From NCBI GenBank assembly GCA_937911865.1, contig CALDSK010000023.1:1-64000 (forward strand): a stretch of 64,000 nt of DNA. Reading direction: 5' to 3'. Below are positions 1 through 10,140 of the stretch, piece after piece. Under the pieces are notes generated by a model. The model was not told the origin of the DNA and made no database searches. It saw only the letters and a program-made list of their open reading frames with translations. The stretch comes from an uncultured Synechococcus sp. GTDB lineage: Bacteria > Cyanobacteriota > Cyanobacteriia > Phormidesmidales > Phormidesmidaceae. The translations under genes were made by a program, and so were the position numbers. The first letter of the stretch is position 1; each line of letters opens with the position of its first letter.

Positions 1-84
1 TATGGATCTAGAGGTATGGATCTAGAGGTATGGATCTAGAGGTATGGATCTAGAGGTATGGATCTAGAGAAATGGAACTAGAGG
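1..84. repeat. 14-bp tandem repeat array
   Basis: Five contiguous copies of a 14-bp unit (TATGGATCTAGAGG) cover 1-70, followed by at least one decayed copy to about 84. The array may continue left of the window. It lies just downstream of the nifX-associated gene. No unique spacers separate the units, so it is a minisatellite, not a CRISPR. Function unknown. Confidence 0.9.
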
Positions 85-123
85 GATAGAATGAGAGAAA
101 ATGAAGCTTGATAAGCGCACAGG

Positions 124-645
124 TTAAACGTTGCAGACTTCAGGGAAGCGCTGAGCTAAGTCGATGCCTTTGTTAATCAGCTTCTCACCTTCGGCGTTGA
201 GCTTTTCGAACGAATCAAAGCCGAATCGCTGGGCATCTCGCAGCGTTTTTGAGACTAGGATGAGACGACCCGAAAAGATGAGCGCCCAGCCAAAGCCTTC
301 GTGGCTTAGGTCTACAACAACCTGAGAGAGCTGACCAGTTTCTTGTTCAATGCAGGTTGCGATCGCGCGATAAAAAGCCAAAATTCGACTCATTGTAATC
401 GGATCGACCTCTCCTTCTACCGAAATCTCCCGGCGCTTTTTCTTAGAGATGATATAGGGCTTAAGGAGTGTCTCGTCGGCCCAGTTACGGTAGGTCCCAT
501 AGGCGTCGTTAGCACGGATTTGTTGAACAATTGCCTTGAGAAAAGCAGAGTCTTCAGCGATGACTGATGTTTCGATGACTGAGTCTTCGGCTGCTGATTT
601 TTTTGCAGCAACTGGTGCCGGATTTAGGGTGTCTACAGAACTCAT
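124..645 (-). CDS. NifX-associated nitrogen fixation protein (DUF269)
   Basis: A 173-aa protein of the NifX-associated (DUF269) family, which accompanies nifX in most Mo-nitrogenase clusters; its biochemical role is not settled. The first 30 residues are a low-complexity Ala/Ser/Glu leader; the conserved part starts near residue 33 and includes a KKRREI stretch and the RFGF segment typical of the family. The start ATG overlaps the nifX stop by four bases (ATGA at 642-645), so the two are translationally coupled at the end of the nifB-to-nifX run. Genes usual further downstream in cyanobacteria (nifW, hesA, hesB, fdxH) would lie left of the window. Confidence 0.9.
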   Translation of the reverse strand: MSSVDTLNPAPVAAKKSAAEDSVIETSVIAEDSAFLKAIVQQIRANDAYGTYRNWADETLLKPYIISKKKRREISVEGEVDPITMSRILAFYRAIATCIEQETGQLSQVVVDLSHEGFGWALIFSGRLILVSKTLRDAQRFGFDSFEKLNAEGEKLINKGIDLAQRFPEVCNV

Positions 646-1136
646 ACGGTTACCTCTTCTTCTATGGTTTCAACACTATCTTCAGCGTCGAAGGCGCTTT
701 CGAACTGGCTCCTCAATTTGGCTGATGCGGAGGCCGCCTGGCCCTCTAGTTGGCCCTTCAGTTGGCCCTTCAACAAAGCCTTTCTTAACCAGGGCGGTGG
801 GGACGGGCGGTTAAGAATCTCGACTAGGGCTGCCAACGTCGCTTGGATTTCGTCTGTTTCGGCGTCCGCCTTGATCGGAACAATGTTGTGATAAAGCAGT
901 CTTTTGGCAGCGCTGCCGCCAACTGCCAAAACATACACAATCGAACAATCTTTCAACGCCTTTACTTTAGGTGCTAGCTTATCTTCATTGCCATCTTCTT
1001 GAAGATTCCCTCCGAATTTTAGGGTCTCTAGAAAGGAAAATCCGCTAGCACTGGTTTCATAAACGTCAATTTTGCTAGCAGAACCGAAGTGGGCGTTAAT
1101 GTGAACTGAATCGCGGGTGGCCAGTCCAACTTTCAT
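642..1136 (-). CDS. nifX: NifX, FeMo-cofactor biosynthesis carrier protein
   Basis: NifX binds NifB-co and FeMo-co precursors during cofactor assembly on NifEN. The first 115 residues match the dinitrogenase iron-molybdenum cofactor domain (opening MKVGLATRDS, then a HFGSASK motif near residues 16-22, where His is the likely cofactor ligand). The C-terminal 45 residues are a charged extension beginning with a short repeat (KGQLKGQLEGQ, from a 12-bp duplication) and ending in an acidic tail. It lies 60 bp downstream of nifEN and overlaps the next gene by 4 bp. Confidence 0.93.
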   Translation of the reverse strand: MKVGLATRDSVHINAHFGSASKIDVYETSASGFSFLETLKFGGNLQEDGNEDKLAPKVKALKDCSIVYVLAVGGSAAKRLLYHNIVPIKADAETDEIQATLAALVEILNRPSPPPWLRKALLKGQLKGQLEGQAASASAKLRSQFESAFDAEDSVETIEEEVTV

Positions 1137-1196
1137 AATAATCTCCTTTTTCTATCGTTCATGACTTTCTCTTACGCGTGATTTTTTTGAGGGTTT

Positions 1197-3995
1197 CTAC
1201 AAATCACCCTTTCGCCAGGCATGGACTTGCTTATGGGCTGCACGCTCGCTGGTTTCTAGAAAAATGTTGCCAATATCAAACAAGAGTTGCAGCGTGCCTT
1301 TGTATCCAACGGTGCAACGGTGACCATTCCCGAGCCGATCGAAGATAGGGAACCCCATGCGGTAAAGCGGAATATCCAAACGCGCTGAGAGCGCTTTTGC
1401 ACTAGAAGGGGCAATCAACAAATCTGCGCCCTGTGCCAGCTCTTCAAAGTCTTCTAAGTCGCCAATCGTGACGGTATCAATGGGCAAATCTTTTAGCAGT
1501 TTAGATTTTGTGGTGGTCACGGCGGCATGGATGTTGGCGCCAGTTGTTGCTAGCCACCAGGTCACCGTGTGAAGTAAATCCGGCTCTAGCGCTAGGGCGA
1601 TCCGCTTCCCGTTAAAGAAGAAGTGAGTATCGAGAATGGCATCTTGCAGCTGCCGCCGCTGGTGACGAAATTTTTCAGGAATAGGGCGATCGCTCAATTC
1701 TGATAGCTTAGTTAAAAACAGATCGACAGTTTCTAGCCCACTCAAGTCATCAAACACCTGAAACTCAGTGCCAAATCGCTGCTGCAAAATCTCAGCGGCT
1801 AGCTTCATGCTGTGGCCTATTGCCAGCGTAAAGAAGGAACTGTTGAGCGATTTAATCTGACTGAGACTGGTGCCACCGCTGGTAATACTAGAGTAGCTAT
1901 GCTCGGTTAAGTGGCCATCGAGCGAGGAAGATAAATCTGGTAAAACCACCGGATTGAGACCAAAGGCTTTGACCATGTCTTTGATTTCTTGAACATCGCC
2001 AGGGGCTAGAGATGGCCCGGCTAAAACGGTTACCTGAAGCGGCAGTGAAGGAGGCGCATAGCCATAGAAGGGATCATCGCTATCGCCAATCTGTCGAGTA
2101 TGGTCCTGAGCATGTCCTGGAATATCTCTCACAATGGCTTCTACCGCCGCGGCATAGCCGTCTTGCAAGGCCCCTTTGAAGTCGGGCGTGGACGCAAAGG
2201 CAATCGGCAGCGTAGCTAGTTTGTCAGCGCGTGCGCGCAGCGTTTTTAATATCCCCTGCATGTCGTCGCCGCGTGTTTCGGTCAGCCCGGTTGTACATAG
2301 CCCAATAATCTGCGGTTTCGACTTCTCCAATATCGTCAGCATGGCGGTCTCTATATTTTCTTCGCCGCCTAAGATAGTCGAGACCTCAGTCATGGCAGTA
2401 GTAGACATCGGAATCGCTTCTCTAAAGTGTCGTACTAGCATGACTTTGGCAAAAGCGGTGCAGCCCTGTGAGCCGTGGAATAAGGGCATCATTCCTTTAA
2501 CGCCAAGATAGGCAAGCGCTGCCCCCAACGGTTGACTTTGCTTGAGTGGGTTAACAGAGACAGGCTTACGGCGGGCCACCACTTTTGTGGACGGTGTAGG
2601 CGGTAGAGACGGTAGCTCGGCTGGAGAGACTTTCCAGGGTTCGGGCGATCGCACCTGCTCCCAAATTGGGCTATACAGCGCGCCGTCAAGCTCTTTAGCC
2701 ATCTCCACCATGCCAACATAGCCCGCATAGGGATGGTGGCGCTCCTGGTTGATATCCAAGAAAGGAATTCTCGCTTTTAGCGCCGTATATTGATTGCGTC
2801 CACCTGCAATCAACATATCTGCTTTGGTTTGCTCGATCACCTTGAGGAGCTTTTGAGCATTGCCCTGCTCCATCATGATGCCGTCTTTGCTCAAAAGTTT
2901 TTTAATTCGCGCTTTGTCTTCTGCCGTACTCTTTTTAGAGCTAGTGGCTACCACTTCTATGCCCAAATCTTTAGCCGCAGAGATAATTGACCAGCTCTTT
3001 ACACCGCCTGTGTAAAGCACAATTCGCTTCCCTTTGAGGCGTTGACGGTAGGGCTCAAGGGCGATATCCATTTTGGCGGTTTCGGCTTGAATCAGTGCCT
3101 CTGTTCTCGCCTGCAAGTCAGCGTCGCCTAGCTTAGCTGCCACATCTCGCAGCAAGCGGTTAATGTCTTCAACGCCGTAGATCGACTCTTCGACATAGGG
3201 AATGCCGTATCGCTCCTCCATTTTGTGCGCCATATTAATCAGCGCCTTAGAACAAATCATCACATTCAGCTTGGCCCGATGAGCGCAGGCCACATCGTGA
3301 TAGCGAGCATCGCCCGTAATCTTGGCGAGCACACGAATGCCGAGCTTCTCCAACAGTGGCAGGACGCCCCACATTTCGCCTGCAATATTGTATTCCCCAA
3401 TCAGATTAATATCGTAGGGTGTGGTGTAGTCAGGCTCGCGAGTGCCAACTACATAGTCCAACAGGGCCTCGCCCCCAATCCGATTGCCTAAGTTTTTGCT
3501 GCCCACAAAGCCTGGGGAGTTAACCGGCACAACGGGAATCTCGAACTTTTGGCTAGCGGCCTGACAAACCGCTTCGATGTCATCTCCAATCAGGGCAGTG
3601 ACACAGGTGAGATAAACAAAAACAGCGGCAGGGCTATAGCGAGCTTTCACATCGTGAATGGCCTTATAAAGCTTTTTCTCTCCACCAAAGATGATCTCAT
3701 TCTCGCTCAGGTCTGTTGTAAAGCCCATTTTATAAATGATGGGCCCTGAAGAAAGACTTCCCCGAGCACCCCAAGAGTTGCTCGCACAAGACGCAGGGCC
3801 ATGGACCAGGTGGGCCACATCGGTGATCGGCACCAGGGCAATGCTGGCCCCATCAAAAGCGCATCCACCCTGGGCCGCGCCAGGCTGTGCCTGTTGTTGG
3901 CAGGCTTTGTTTTTGCCTTGTTGTCCTTTTTTATGGTTGTGCTCGCAGCCAGGCTGGGTGAGCAGTTCGTTGATTTTGCCAGAGGTTATTTTCAT
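1197..3995 (-). CDS. nifEN: Fused NifE-NifN nitrogenase cofactor scaffold
   Basis: One 932-aa ORF carries both halves of the FeMo-co assembly scaffold. Residues 1-455 are NifE: the Cys/His-rich leader (CEHNHKK), then Cys45, Cys70 (HGPASC) and Cys131 in the positions of P-cluster-type ligands. A proline-rich linker follows at about 455-475, and residues 476-932 are NifN, opening with VNPLKQSQPLGA and a HGSQGC motif at 507-512. In most diazotrophs nifE and nifN are separate genes; fused forms are known in some cyanobacteria (vnfEN of Anabaena variabilis is a recalled example). No stop or frameshift is present at the junction. The start codon has no clear ribosome binding site. Confidence 0.95.
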   Translation of the reverse strand: MKITSGKINELLTQPGCEHNHKKGQQGKNKACQQQAQPGAAQGGCAFDGASIALVPITDVAHLVHGPASCASNSWGARGSLSSGPIIYKMGFTTDLSENEIIFGGEKKLYKAIHDVKARYSPAAVFVYLTCVTALIGDDIEAVCQAASQKFEIPVVPVNSPGFVGSKNLGNRIGGEALLDYVVGTREPDYTTPYDINLIGEYNIAGEMWGVLPLLEKLGIRVLAKITGDARYHDVACAHRAKLNVMICSKALINMAHKMEERYGIPYVEESIYGVEDINRLLRDVAAKLGDADLQARTEALIQAETAKMDIALEPYRQRLKGKRIVLYTGGVKSWSIISAAKDLGIEVVATSSKKSTAEDKARIKKLLSKDGIMMEQGNAQKLLKVIEQTKADMLIAGGRNQYTALKARIPFLDINQERHHPYAGYVGMVEMAKELDGALYSPIWEQVRSPEPWKVSPAELPSLPPTPSTKVVARRKPVSVNPLKQSQPLGAALAYLGVKGMMPLFHGSQGCTAFAKVMLVRHFREAIPMSTTAMTEVSTILGGEENIETAMLTILEKSKPQIIGLCTTGLTETRGDDMQGILKTLRARADKLATLPIAFASTPDFKGALQDGYAAAVEAIVRDIPGHAQDHTRQIGDSDDPFYGYAPPSLPLQVTVLAGPSLAPGDVQEIKDMVKAFGLNPVVLPDLSSSLDGHLTEHSYSSITSGGTSLSQIKSLNSSFFTLAIGHSMKLAAEILQQRFGTEFQVFDDLSGLETVDLFLTKLSELSDRPIPEKFRHQRRQLQDAILDTHFFFNGKRIALALEPDLLHTVTWWLATTGANIHAAVTTTKSKLLKDLPIDTVTIGDLEDFEELAQGADLLIAPSSAKALSARLDIPLYRMGFPIFDRLGNGHRCTVGYKGTLQLLFDIGNIFLETSERAAHKQVHAWRKGDL

Positions 3996-4027
3996 GGCGA
4001 GGCGGGGGAGAAAGGGAACAGGTCGAA

Positions 4028-4306
4028 TTATGCGTTTTGTTCGTAAAGGAAGTCAGCGGCGCGGAAGCGCAGATCAACCAGCTCATCAGCGAGGGGATTG
4101 AGTTCGCAAGGAGAGGGCATGTGTAGCCAGGTGCGACCAAAAAAGCTGAGGGTATAGCCTGTAGAACAGGTGTTGGGAATCAATCGGCAAATCCGCTGAG
4201 CTGTCTGCACGTTTGTAACTTCAATCTGGTTAATCCATCGCCGTATGAACGCTAAAGGATGAACAAATGGGAACCGTGATTTTTGAGAAAGGGGTAAGAA
4301 GCTCAT
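4028..4306 (-). CDS. Mo-dependent nitrogenase C-terminus family protein
   Basis: A 92-aa protein of the Mo-dependent nitrogenase C-terminus family (Mo_nitro_C). Recognisable features are the RRWINQIEV opening of the conserved part, the cysteine in RLIPNTCS, the FGRTWLHMPSPCELNP segment and the terminal LVDLRFRAADFL. The family is found almost only in cyanobacteria, usually inside nif clusters; its function is unknown. It sits between nifZ and nifEN, 32 bp upstream of the latter, and is probably co-transcribed. Confidence 0.8.
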   Translation of the reverse strand: MSFLPLSQKSRFPFVHPLAFIRRWINQIEVTNVQTAQRICRLIPNTCSTGYTLSFFGRTWLHMPSPCELNPLADELVDLRFRAADFLYEQNA

Positions 4307-4401
4307 AGGATTAACTCCAAATGCAAGGAGTGAGGAGTGAGGAGAGAACTGGACATAAGGGCCGTCCTTACCATCAGCTTGTTCGGTGAGCGCCCCTGTT
4401 T

Positions 4402-4419
4402 AATCCGGCAATCCGGATT
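4402..4419 (-). terminator. Hairpin after nifZ
   Basis: A 7-bp inverted repeat (AATCCGG/CCGGATT) with a 4-nt loop lies 20 bp past the nifZ stop, before the 92-aa gene. On the nifZ strand it has no T-run; on the plus strand it is followed by a T-rich stretch. It may be an attenuator or mRNA-end structure inside the operon. Confidence 0.4.
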
Positions 4420-4439
4420 TTGTTTAATCAGAATCTTGT

Positions 4440-4736
4440 TCAAGAATCTTGTTCAATCAGAGGCGAGCGATTTTCGTCTTCAGCGAGTTCTAGTTCTCTG
4501 CCAAGACAGCCTACTACTCGGTTGGATTCAAGAAAATTCACGGAGTAGATGTAGGCGCGCTGTAAGTAAGTGCCAATGCTGACAATAAAGCCAATGTCAC
4601 CAGGTTGTGCCAGCTTGAAGCCCTTGTCTTTGCCGGGAAAGGTGCCATCGTTGCGGATGACCTTTAGCACGCGCACGCGATTGCCAAGGTCGTAGATAGG
4701 CGGAGAGTCGATTTCGATTTCTTCACTCAGGCGCAT
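4440..4736 (-). CDS. nifZ: NifZ, P-cluster maturation protein
   Basis: A 98-aa NifZ protein, which in Azotobacter is needed to form the second P-cluster of the MoFe protein. Diagnostic stretches are the opening around IDSPPIYDLGNRVRVLK, VIRNDGTFPGKDKG, GDIGFIVSIGTYLQRAYIY and NRVVGCLGRELEL. Placement directly after nifK differs from Anabaena, where nifZ sits with nifV and nifT. The 3' end contains a 13-bp direct repeat (AGAATCTTGTTCA), which extends the C-terminal tail. Confidence 0.93.
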   Translation of the reverse strand: MRLSEEIEIDSPPIYDLGNRVRVLKVIRNDGTFPGKDKGFKLAQPGDIGFIVSIGTYLQRAYIYSVNFLESNRVVGCLGRELELAEDENRSPLIEQDS

Positions 4737-4800
4737 GAGAAGAGGGGGAGTAGGGCTACTGTGTACACAAGAAATGTGAGATATTTGTGCGAGACATTCG

Positions 4801-4834
4801 TGTGAGACATTGATTGAGTGGTCAATGTCTCACA
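4801..4834 (-). promoter_or_regulatory. Perfect 13-bp hairpin downstream of nifK
   Basis: Arms TGTGAGACATTGA (4801-4813) and its exact complement (4822-4834) enclose an 8-nt loop, starting 10 nt past the nifK stop. No T-run follows on the transcript strand, so it fits an RNA-stabilising or processing element that keeps nifHDK message high relative to nifZ-nifEN better than a simple terminator (inference). Partial copies of the left arm precede it at about 4775-4800. Confidence 0.75.
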
Positions 4835-4844
4835 TGCTTTTCTT

Positions 4845-6464
4845 CTAGCGAATCAGATCAAAGGAGATATCTGTCTTCGCTGGAACGATGGTGTTGCGAT
4901 CGAGCTCGTCTAGAATCGTATTTATGATCCAGTTGAACTGGTTGATCGCGCCCTGGTAGCCGAGCGTGGCATAGCGGTGCATATGGTGACGATCGAAGAT
5001 GGGGTAGCCAATGCGTACAAGCGGTGTGCCTGTATCGCGCCATAGATACTTGCCGTAGGAGTTGCCGATGAGTAGATCAACAGGCTCGGTGAACATGAGC
5101 GATCGCAAATGCCACAGATCCTTCTTACCCCACACCGTTGCCTCCTGGCCGTAAGGGCTGTTAGTCAGCAGCTCGCGAATCTCCGATTCAAAGTCTGGGT
5201 TGCTGTTTGTAACTACAATGTGAACCGGCTCAGCGCCCATTTCCAACAGAAACTGGGTGAGATTAAACACATGGTCAGGGTCTCCGTAGAGCGCAATTCG
5301 CTTACCGTGAATCCAGGCCTGTGAATCGGTTAGCGCATCGACAGCGCGGCCCCGTTCTTGCTGAAGCACTAGCGGAATAGGCTTACCCGTTAGAGCCGAA
5401 AGATTCATCAAGAACTCATCTGTTCCTTTAATGCCAAAGGGACGGAAGTTGTAGGTCTTCTGCTCCCAGTCTTTAGCGATGTAGTCTTGTGTTTTGGGTG
5501 TGGTGTACTTCTGGAAGAAGAACGTTCCTTCGGCATTGATTGAATTAGCCGTATCCTCTAACGTGGTGAGGCCGTTGTACATTTTGAACTCGCCCGTATT
5601 GGGAGAATCAAACGTATCGGAATTGTCTGACAAAATAGTGTAGTCGATGCCAAACAGACCTAAAATGCGCTTCAGCTCGCGAATGTTGCCGATGTAAGGA
5701 TCAAAGCCCAAGTTGAAGTTGAACTTGCCGTTGGTGTTTTCAGCCTTTTTATCTTTGGTGAGCGTGCTAAGAATGCTCTTTAGCATGTTGTCATATCCTG
5801 TGATATGAGATCCCACAAAGCTAGGCGTATGAGCATAGGGTACTGGTAGCGTTTCGGGAATATGCCCTTCTTGCTTAGAGGTCGTGACAAATGCTCCTAA
5901 ATCATCACCAATGACCTCTGCCATGCAGGTGGTGCAAAGGGCAATCATTTTGGGCTTGTACAGCTCGTAAGCATTCTCTAGGCCCAGCTTCATGTTGGCG
6001 AGGCCGCCAAAGACAGCGGCATCTTCTGTCATAGAAGAAGAGACGGCCTGAAAGGGCTCTTTGTAGTTACGGGTAAGGTGGGTGCGGAAGTAAGCCACAC
6101 AGCCTTGAGACCCATGACTATAGGGTAAAGTCCCTTCGAACCCAGAGGCCACAAATAATGCACCCAGGGGTTGGCAGGCCTTGGCCGGATTCACCGTCAA
6201 GGACTGTCTTTCAAAGTTCTTTTCTCGATATTCCCAAGACTTTGTCCATTCAGCGACTTCAGCGACTTTCTCTGCTGTATGGGCCCCTTCGTACTGACGC
6301 TTGTTAGCAAAGAGTTCCTGGTATCGGTCGGTGGTAAATAAATCGAAGTGGTCTTGAATTTTTCCAGGGTCGGCGGCTCCATTCACAGGCCCGTCAGTAG
6401 CCCCGTTAACAGGCCCATCAGTAGCCTCATTAGTAGGCCGGTTTTTGTCAAGATTATCAGTCAT
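4845..6464 (-). CDS. nifK: Nitrogenase MoFe protein beta chain
   Basis: Beta subunit of dinitrogenase, 539 aa. P-cluster cysteines are visible at Cys97 (NPAKACQPLGA), Cys122 (SHGSQGC) and Cys180 (TTCMAEVIGDD), all in the family context. The first about 35 residues are an extra leader containing two copies of ATDGPVNG (a 24-bp tandem duplication), making the chain longer than the usual 510-520 aa. The ATG at 6464 is preceded by AAGGAGAG on the transcript strand, an acceptable ribosome binding site. It lies 55 bp after nifD. Confidence 0.98.
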   Translation of the reverse strand: MTDNLDKNRPTNEATDGPVNGATDGPVNGAADPGKIQDHFDLFTTDRYQELFANKRQYEGAHTAEKVAEVAEWTKSWEYREKNFERQSLTVNPAKACQPLGALFVASGFEGTLPYSHGSQGCVAYFRTHLTRNYKEPFQAVSSSMTEDAAVFGGLANMKLGLENAYELYKPKMIALCTTCMAEVIGDDLGAFVTTSKQEGHIPETLPVPYAHTPSFVGSHITGYDNMLKSILSTLTKDKKAENTNGKFNFNLGFDPYIGNIRELKRILGLFGIDYTILSDNSDTFDSPNTGEFKMYNGLTTLEDTANSINAEGTFFFQKYTTPKTQDYIAKDWEQKTYNFRPFGIKGTDEFLMNLSALTGKPIPLVLQQERGRAVDALTDSQAWIHGKRIALYGDPDHVFNLTQFLLEMGAEPVHIVVTNSNPDFESEIRELLTNSPYGQEATVWGKKDLWHLRSLMFTEPVDLLIGNSYGKYLWRDTGTPLVRIGYPIFDRHHMHRYATLGYQGAINQFNWIINTILDELDRNTIVPAKTDISFDLIR

Positions 6465-6519
6465 AATGCTCTCCTTGTGAGAGAAGTTCTGGTAAGAGAA
6501 AGGCTAGTTATGCTGTTCT

Positions 6520-7965
6520 TTATTCTGTCCAAGGCGCTTTGATCAAGCTCCAGGTCGGATTGTTGATGGCCAGGTCCATGTCACGAGCAAAGACCTCAAA
6601 GCCTTCATAGCCGTGGTAGGGCCCGGAATAATCCCACGAGTGCATCTGACGGAAGGGCAGTGCCATCTTTTGAAAGACGTACTTCTCTTTAATTCCAGCA
6701 GCAATCAAATCAGGGTTGAGCTGTTTTGCAAACTCTTCAAATTCGTAGCCGCTGACATCGTCGTAAATCAACGTGCCGTTGTCTACATAGTCAGCCGTTC
6801 GCTTGTAGTCATCCGCGTGGCCAAACTCGTAGCCCGTACCAATGACTTTCATGCCTAAGTCTCTAAAGGCAGGAATCACGTGACGAGGCCGCAAGCCACC
6901 GACCATCATCATCACCGTCTTACCTTCTAAACGAGGCCGATATTTAGCAATGATGCTGTCCATCCGCGCTTGGTTAGCCGCAATCACTTCTTCAGCTTTT
7001 GCCTGAATGGTTTCATCGAACTGCGCTGCGATCTTGCGGAGTGATTTGGCAATTTCAGACGGCCCAAAGAAGTTGTATTCTAGCCAGCCAATGCCGTACT
7101 TCTCTTCCATGAAGCGGCAGATGTAGTTCATGGAGCGATAGCAGTGGATCAAATTGAGTTTGGACAAGGGGGCCATGACTACTTCGTTAAAAGAGCCGTC
7201 TCCAGAGAACTGAGAGAGCACCCGTAGACCCATATCTTCCATCAGCTTGCGGCTAGGCCAGGCGTCACCCCCAATGTTGTAGTCACCGACGATGTTGACA
7301 TCATAGGGACCAGGTTCGAAGCCCTCAGGCAGCTTACGATAGTCGTCAGCTTTGGGCAGCACCCAGTCACGCACGGTATCGTTTGCAATGTGGTGACCCA
7401 AAGACTGAGACACGCCTCTAAAGCCTTCGCAGCGAACGGGAACAACCGGTTTGCCGGTCTCTTTTGCTTTTAACTTAGCGACAGCTTCAATATCATCACC
7501 AATCAGGCCAACCGGACATTCTGATTCAATGGTGGTGCCCTGACTGAGGGGAAATAACGTTTCGAGTTCGTCAATGATTTTAGCGAGCTTTTTGTCACCG
7601 CCAAAAACAATATCTCGCTCTTGGAAGTCGGAGGTGAACTGCATGGTGCCAAAGGTATCGACACCGGTTGTGCCGACATAATAGTTACGCCGACCCGACC
7701 AGGAGTAGTAGCCGCATCCCACAGGTCCGTGGCTAAGGTGAATCATGTCTTTTACCGGGCCCCAGACCACGCCTTTAGCACCAGCATAGGCACAGCCACG
7801 GGTTGTCATTACACCGGGAACAGATTTTTTATTCGATTTAACGCCGCAGTCAGAAGCGGCTTCTTCTTTAACGCCAAGGTGCTTGGAACGTCTCTTTTTT
7901 CCTTTCGCTGGATACGCTTCCAAAACCTCACTAATGAGATCTTTTCTATCTTCTACAGTCGTCAT
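6520..7965 (-). CDS. nifD: Nitrogenase MoFe protein alpha chain
   Basis: Alpha subunit of dinitrogenase, 481 aa, holding FeMo-co. P-cluster ligands are Cys58 (TTRGCAYAG), Cys84 (SHGPVGCG) and Cys150 ([13 protein letters not shown]). The FeMo-co ligands are Cys275 ([11 protein letters not shown]) and His442 ([14 protein letters not shown]), and the SLGHH motif is present. All catalytic residues are intact and the gene is uninterrupted, with no sign of a nifD excision element such as that of heterocystous strains. Length matches the cyanobacterial norm. Confidence 0.99.
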   Translation of the reverse strand: MTTVEDRKDLISEVLEAYPAKGKKRRSKHLGVKEEAASDCGVKSNKKSVPGVMTTRGCAYAGAKGVVWGPVKDMIHLSHGPVGCGYYSWSGRRNYYVGTTGVDTFGTMQFTSDFQERDIVFGGDKKLAKIIDELETLFPLSQGTTIESECPVGLIGDDIEAVAKLKAKETGKPVVPVRCEGFRGVSQSLGHHIANDTVRDWVLPKADDYRKLPEGFEPGPYDVNIVGDYNIGGDAWPSRKLMEDMGLRVLSQFSGDGSFNEVVMAPLSKLNLIHCYRSMNYICRFMEEKYGIGWLEYNFFGPSEIAKSLRKIAAQFDETIQAKAEEVIAANQARMDSIIAKYRPRLEGKTVMMMVGGLRPRHVIPAFRDLGMKVIGTGYEFGHADDYKRTADYVDNGTLIYDDVSGYEFEEFAKQLNPDLIAAGIKEKYVFQKMALPFRQMHSWDYSGPYHGYEGFEVFARDMDLAINNPTWSLIKAPWTE

Positions 7966-8011
7966 AATGCCCTCTCAATAGATGTAGAGAGTTGAAAATT
8001 AGCGGTGTAGC

Positions 8012-8032
8012 GGGGGGTAAGCATCACCCCCC
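8012..8032 (-). promoter_or_regulatory. GC-rich hairpin between nifH and nifD
   Basis: Seven-base arms GGGGGGT/ACCCCCC enclose a 7-nt loop in the 109-bp nifH-nifD spacer. Stem-loops at this place are known in other diazotrophs and are linked to processing and stability of nifH mRNA, giving more NifH than NifDK. The role here is inferred from position. Confidence 0.65.
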
Positions 8033-8074
8033 TTCCCTAAAGAAACAACTCGTTAGCTATCAATAATCCGCTGG

Positions 8075-9142
<1,068 letters not shown>

Positions 9143-9200
9143 TCACCTAGAAGAATGTGATGAAGTGTTTTCATAATAAGAAAGAGAATGAAGGACAGAT

Positions 9201-10082
9201 CTAAACAGCGACGACCGTCAGCTCAGTCGCAACGCTTGACTGTAGGCGGGTTTCAATCGACCCTTTGAGCGTAGCCAGGCTGCTATCGCACGAGCCGCAG
9301 GCTCCTTTAAGCTGGACTTTAACAACATCGCCGCTTACATCAAAGAGTTCGACATCGCCGCCATCGGCCATCAGCACAGGCCGAATCTCTTCGGCAAGCA
9401 CTTTTTGAATTAAGTTTATTTTCTGAATGGGACTGAGTGAATCCGGCGATGCAGCCGAAATTTCTGCGGCGACTCGGGTGGCGGTAGCGGCTTTCTCTTG
9501 CTTTATCTCGATTAAGATATCTTCGATACCCGCGAGACAGCTGCCGCAGCCACCGCCAGCTTTGACATAGTTGGTCACCTGCTCTACGGTCGTGAGATCG
9601 TTTTCAATAGCAACTCGGCGAATGCGCGGCTCGGTGATGCCATAGCAGGTGCAAATCAGCGTGCCTTCATCCTCTTCGTGCTCTTCTATTTCAATCCCAC
9701 GATAGTTATAAATGGCCGCTTCTAGAGCCTCCTGGCCCATGACAGAGCAGTGCATTTTAGCTTCGGGCAAACCGCCCAAGTAATCAGCAATGTCTTGATT
9801 GTTGATGTTGAGTGCTTCGTCGAGCGTTTTGCCTTTGATGATTTCAGTGAGCGCAGAGGAGGAGGCGATCGCACTCGTACAGCCAAAGGTTTGAAACTGT
9901 GAATCGAGAATCGTTTCGGTAGACTCCTGAATCTTCAGGTGCAGTCGCAGGGCATCACCGCAGGCAATGCTACCGACCTCTCCATAGACCACCGCCACGT
10001 CAGGCTCATGAAGATCGGCGATCACACCTTGGTTGAGCGGATTATAGAACAGGTCGAGTACTTTTTCAGAATAGTCCCACAT
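9201..10082 (-). CDS. nifU: NifU, nitrogenase Fe-S cluster scaffold
   Basis: A 293-aa three-domain scaffold that builds [2Fe-2S]/[4Fe-4S] clusters with sulfur from NifS. The IscU-like domain (1-130) has Cys41, Cys68 and Cys112. The central permanent [2Fe-2S] domain has Cys144, Cys146, Cys179 and Cys182. The C-terminal Nfu domain (about 222-293) has the CGSC pair Cys262/Cys265. I chose the start at 10082 (MWDYSEKVLDLF, the conserved N-terminus); the frame is open further upstream to 10226 but that extension overlaps the 3' end of nifS and has no homology. Confidence 0.96.
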   Translation of the reverse strand: MWDYSEKVLDLFYNPLNQGVIADLHEPDVAVVYGEVGSIACGDALRLHLKIQESTETILDSQFQTFGCTSAIASSSALTEIIKGKTLDEALNINNQDIADYLGGLPEAKMHCSVMGQEALEAAIYNYRGIEIEEHEEDEGTLICTCYGITEPRIRRVAIENDLTTVEQVTNYVKAGGGCGSCLAGIEDILIEIKQEKAATATRVAAEISAASPDSLSPIQKINLIQKVLAEEIRPVLMADGGDVELFDVSGDVVKVQLKGACGSCDSSLATLKGSIETRLQSSVATELTVVAV

Positions 10083-10140
10083 GGCTTTTACGGGGTATAG
10101 GGTGAGGGGATAAGAAATAGGACGCGGGAGAGAGAACAAC

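Noticed and set aside
1..84. CRISPR array
   Set aside because: Units are contiguous with no spacers; it is a tandem repeat.
6520..7965. Excision element in nifD
   Set aside because: nifD is uninterrupted with all ligands present and no recombinase gene nearby.
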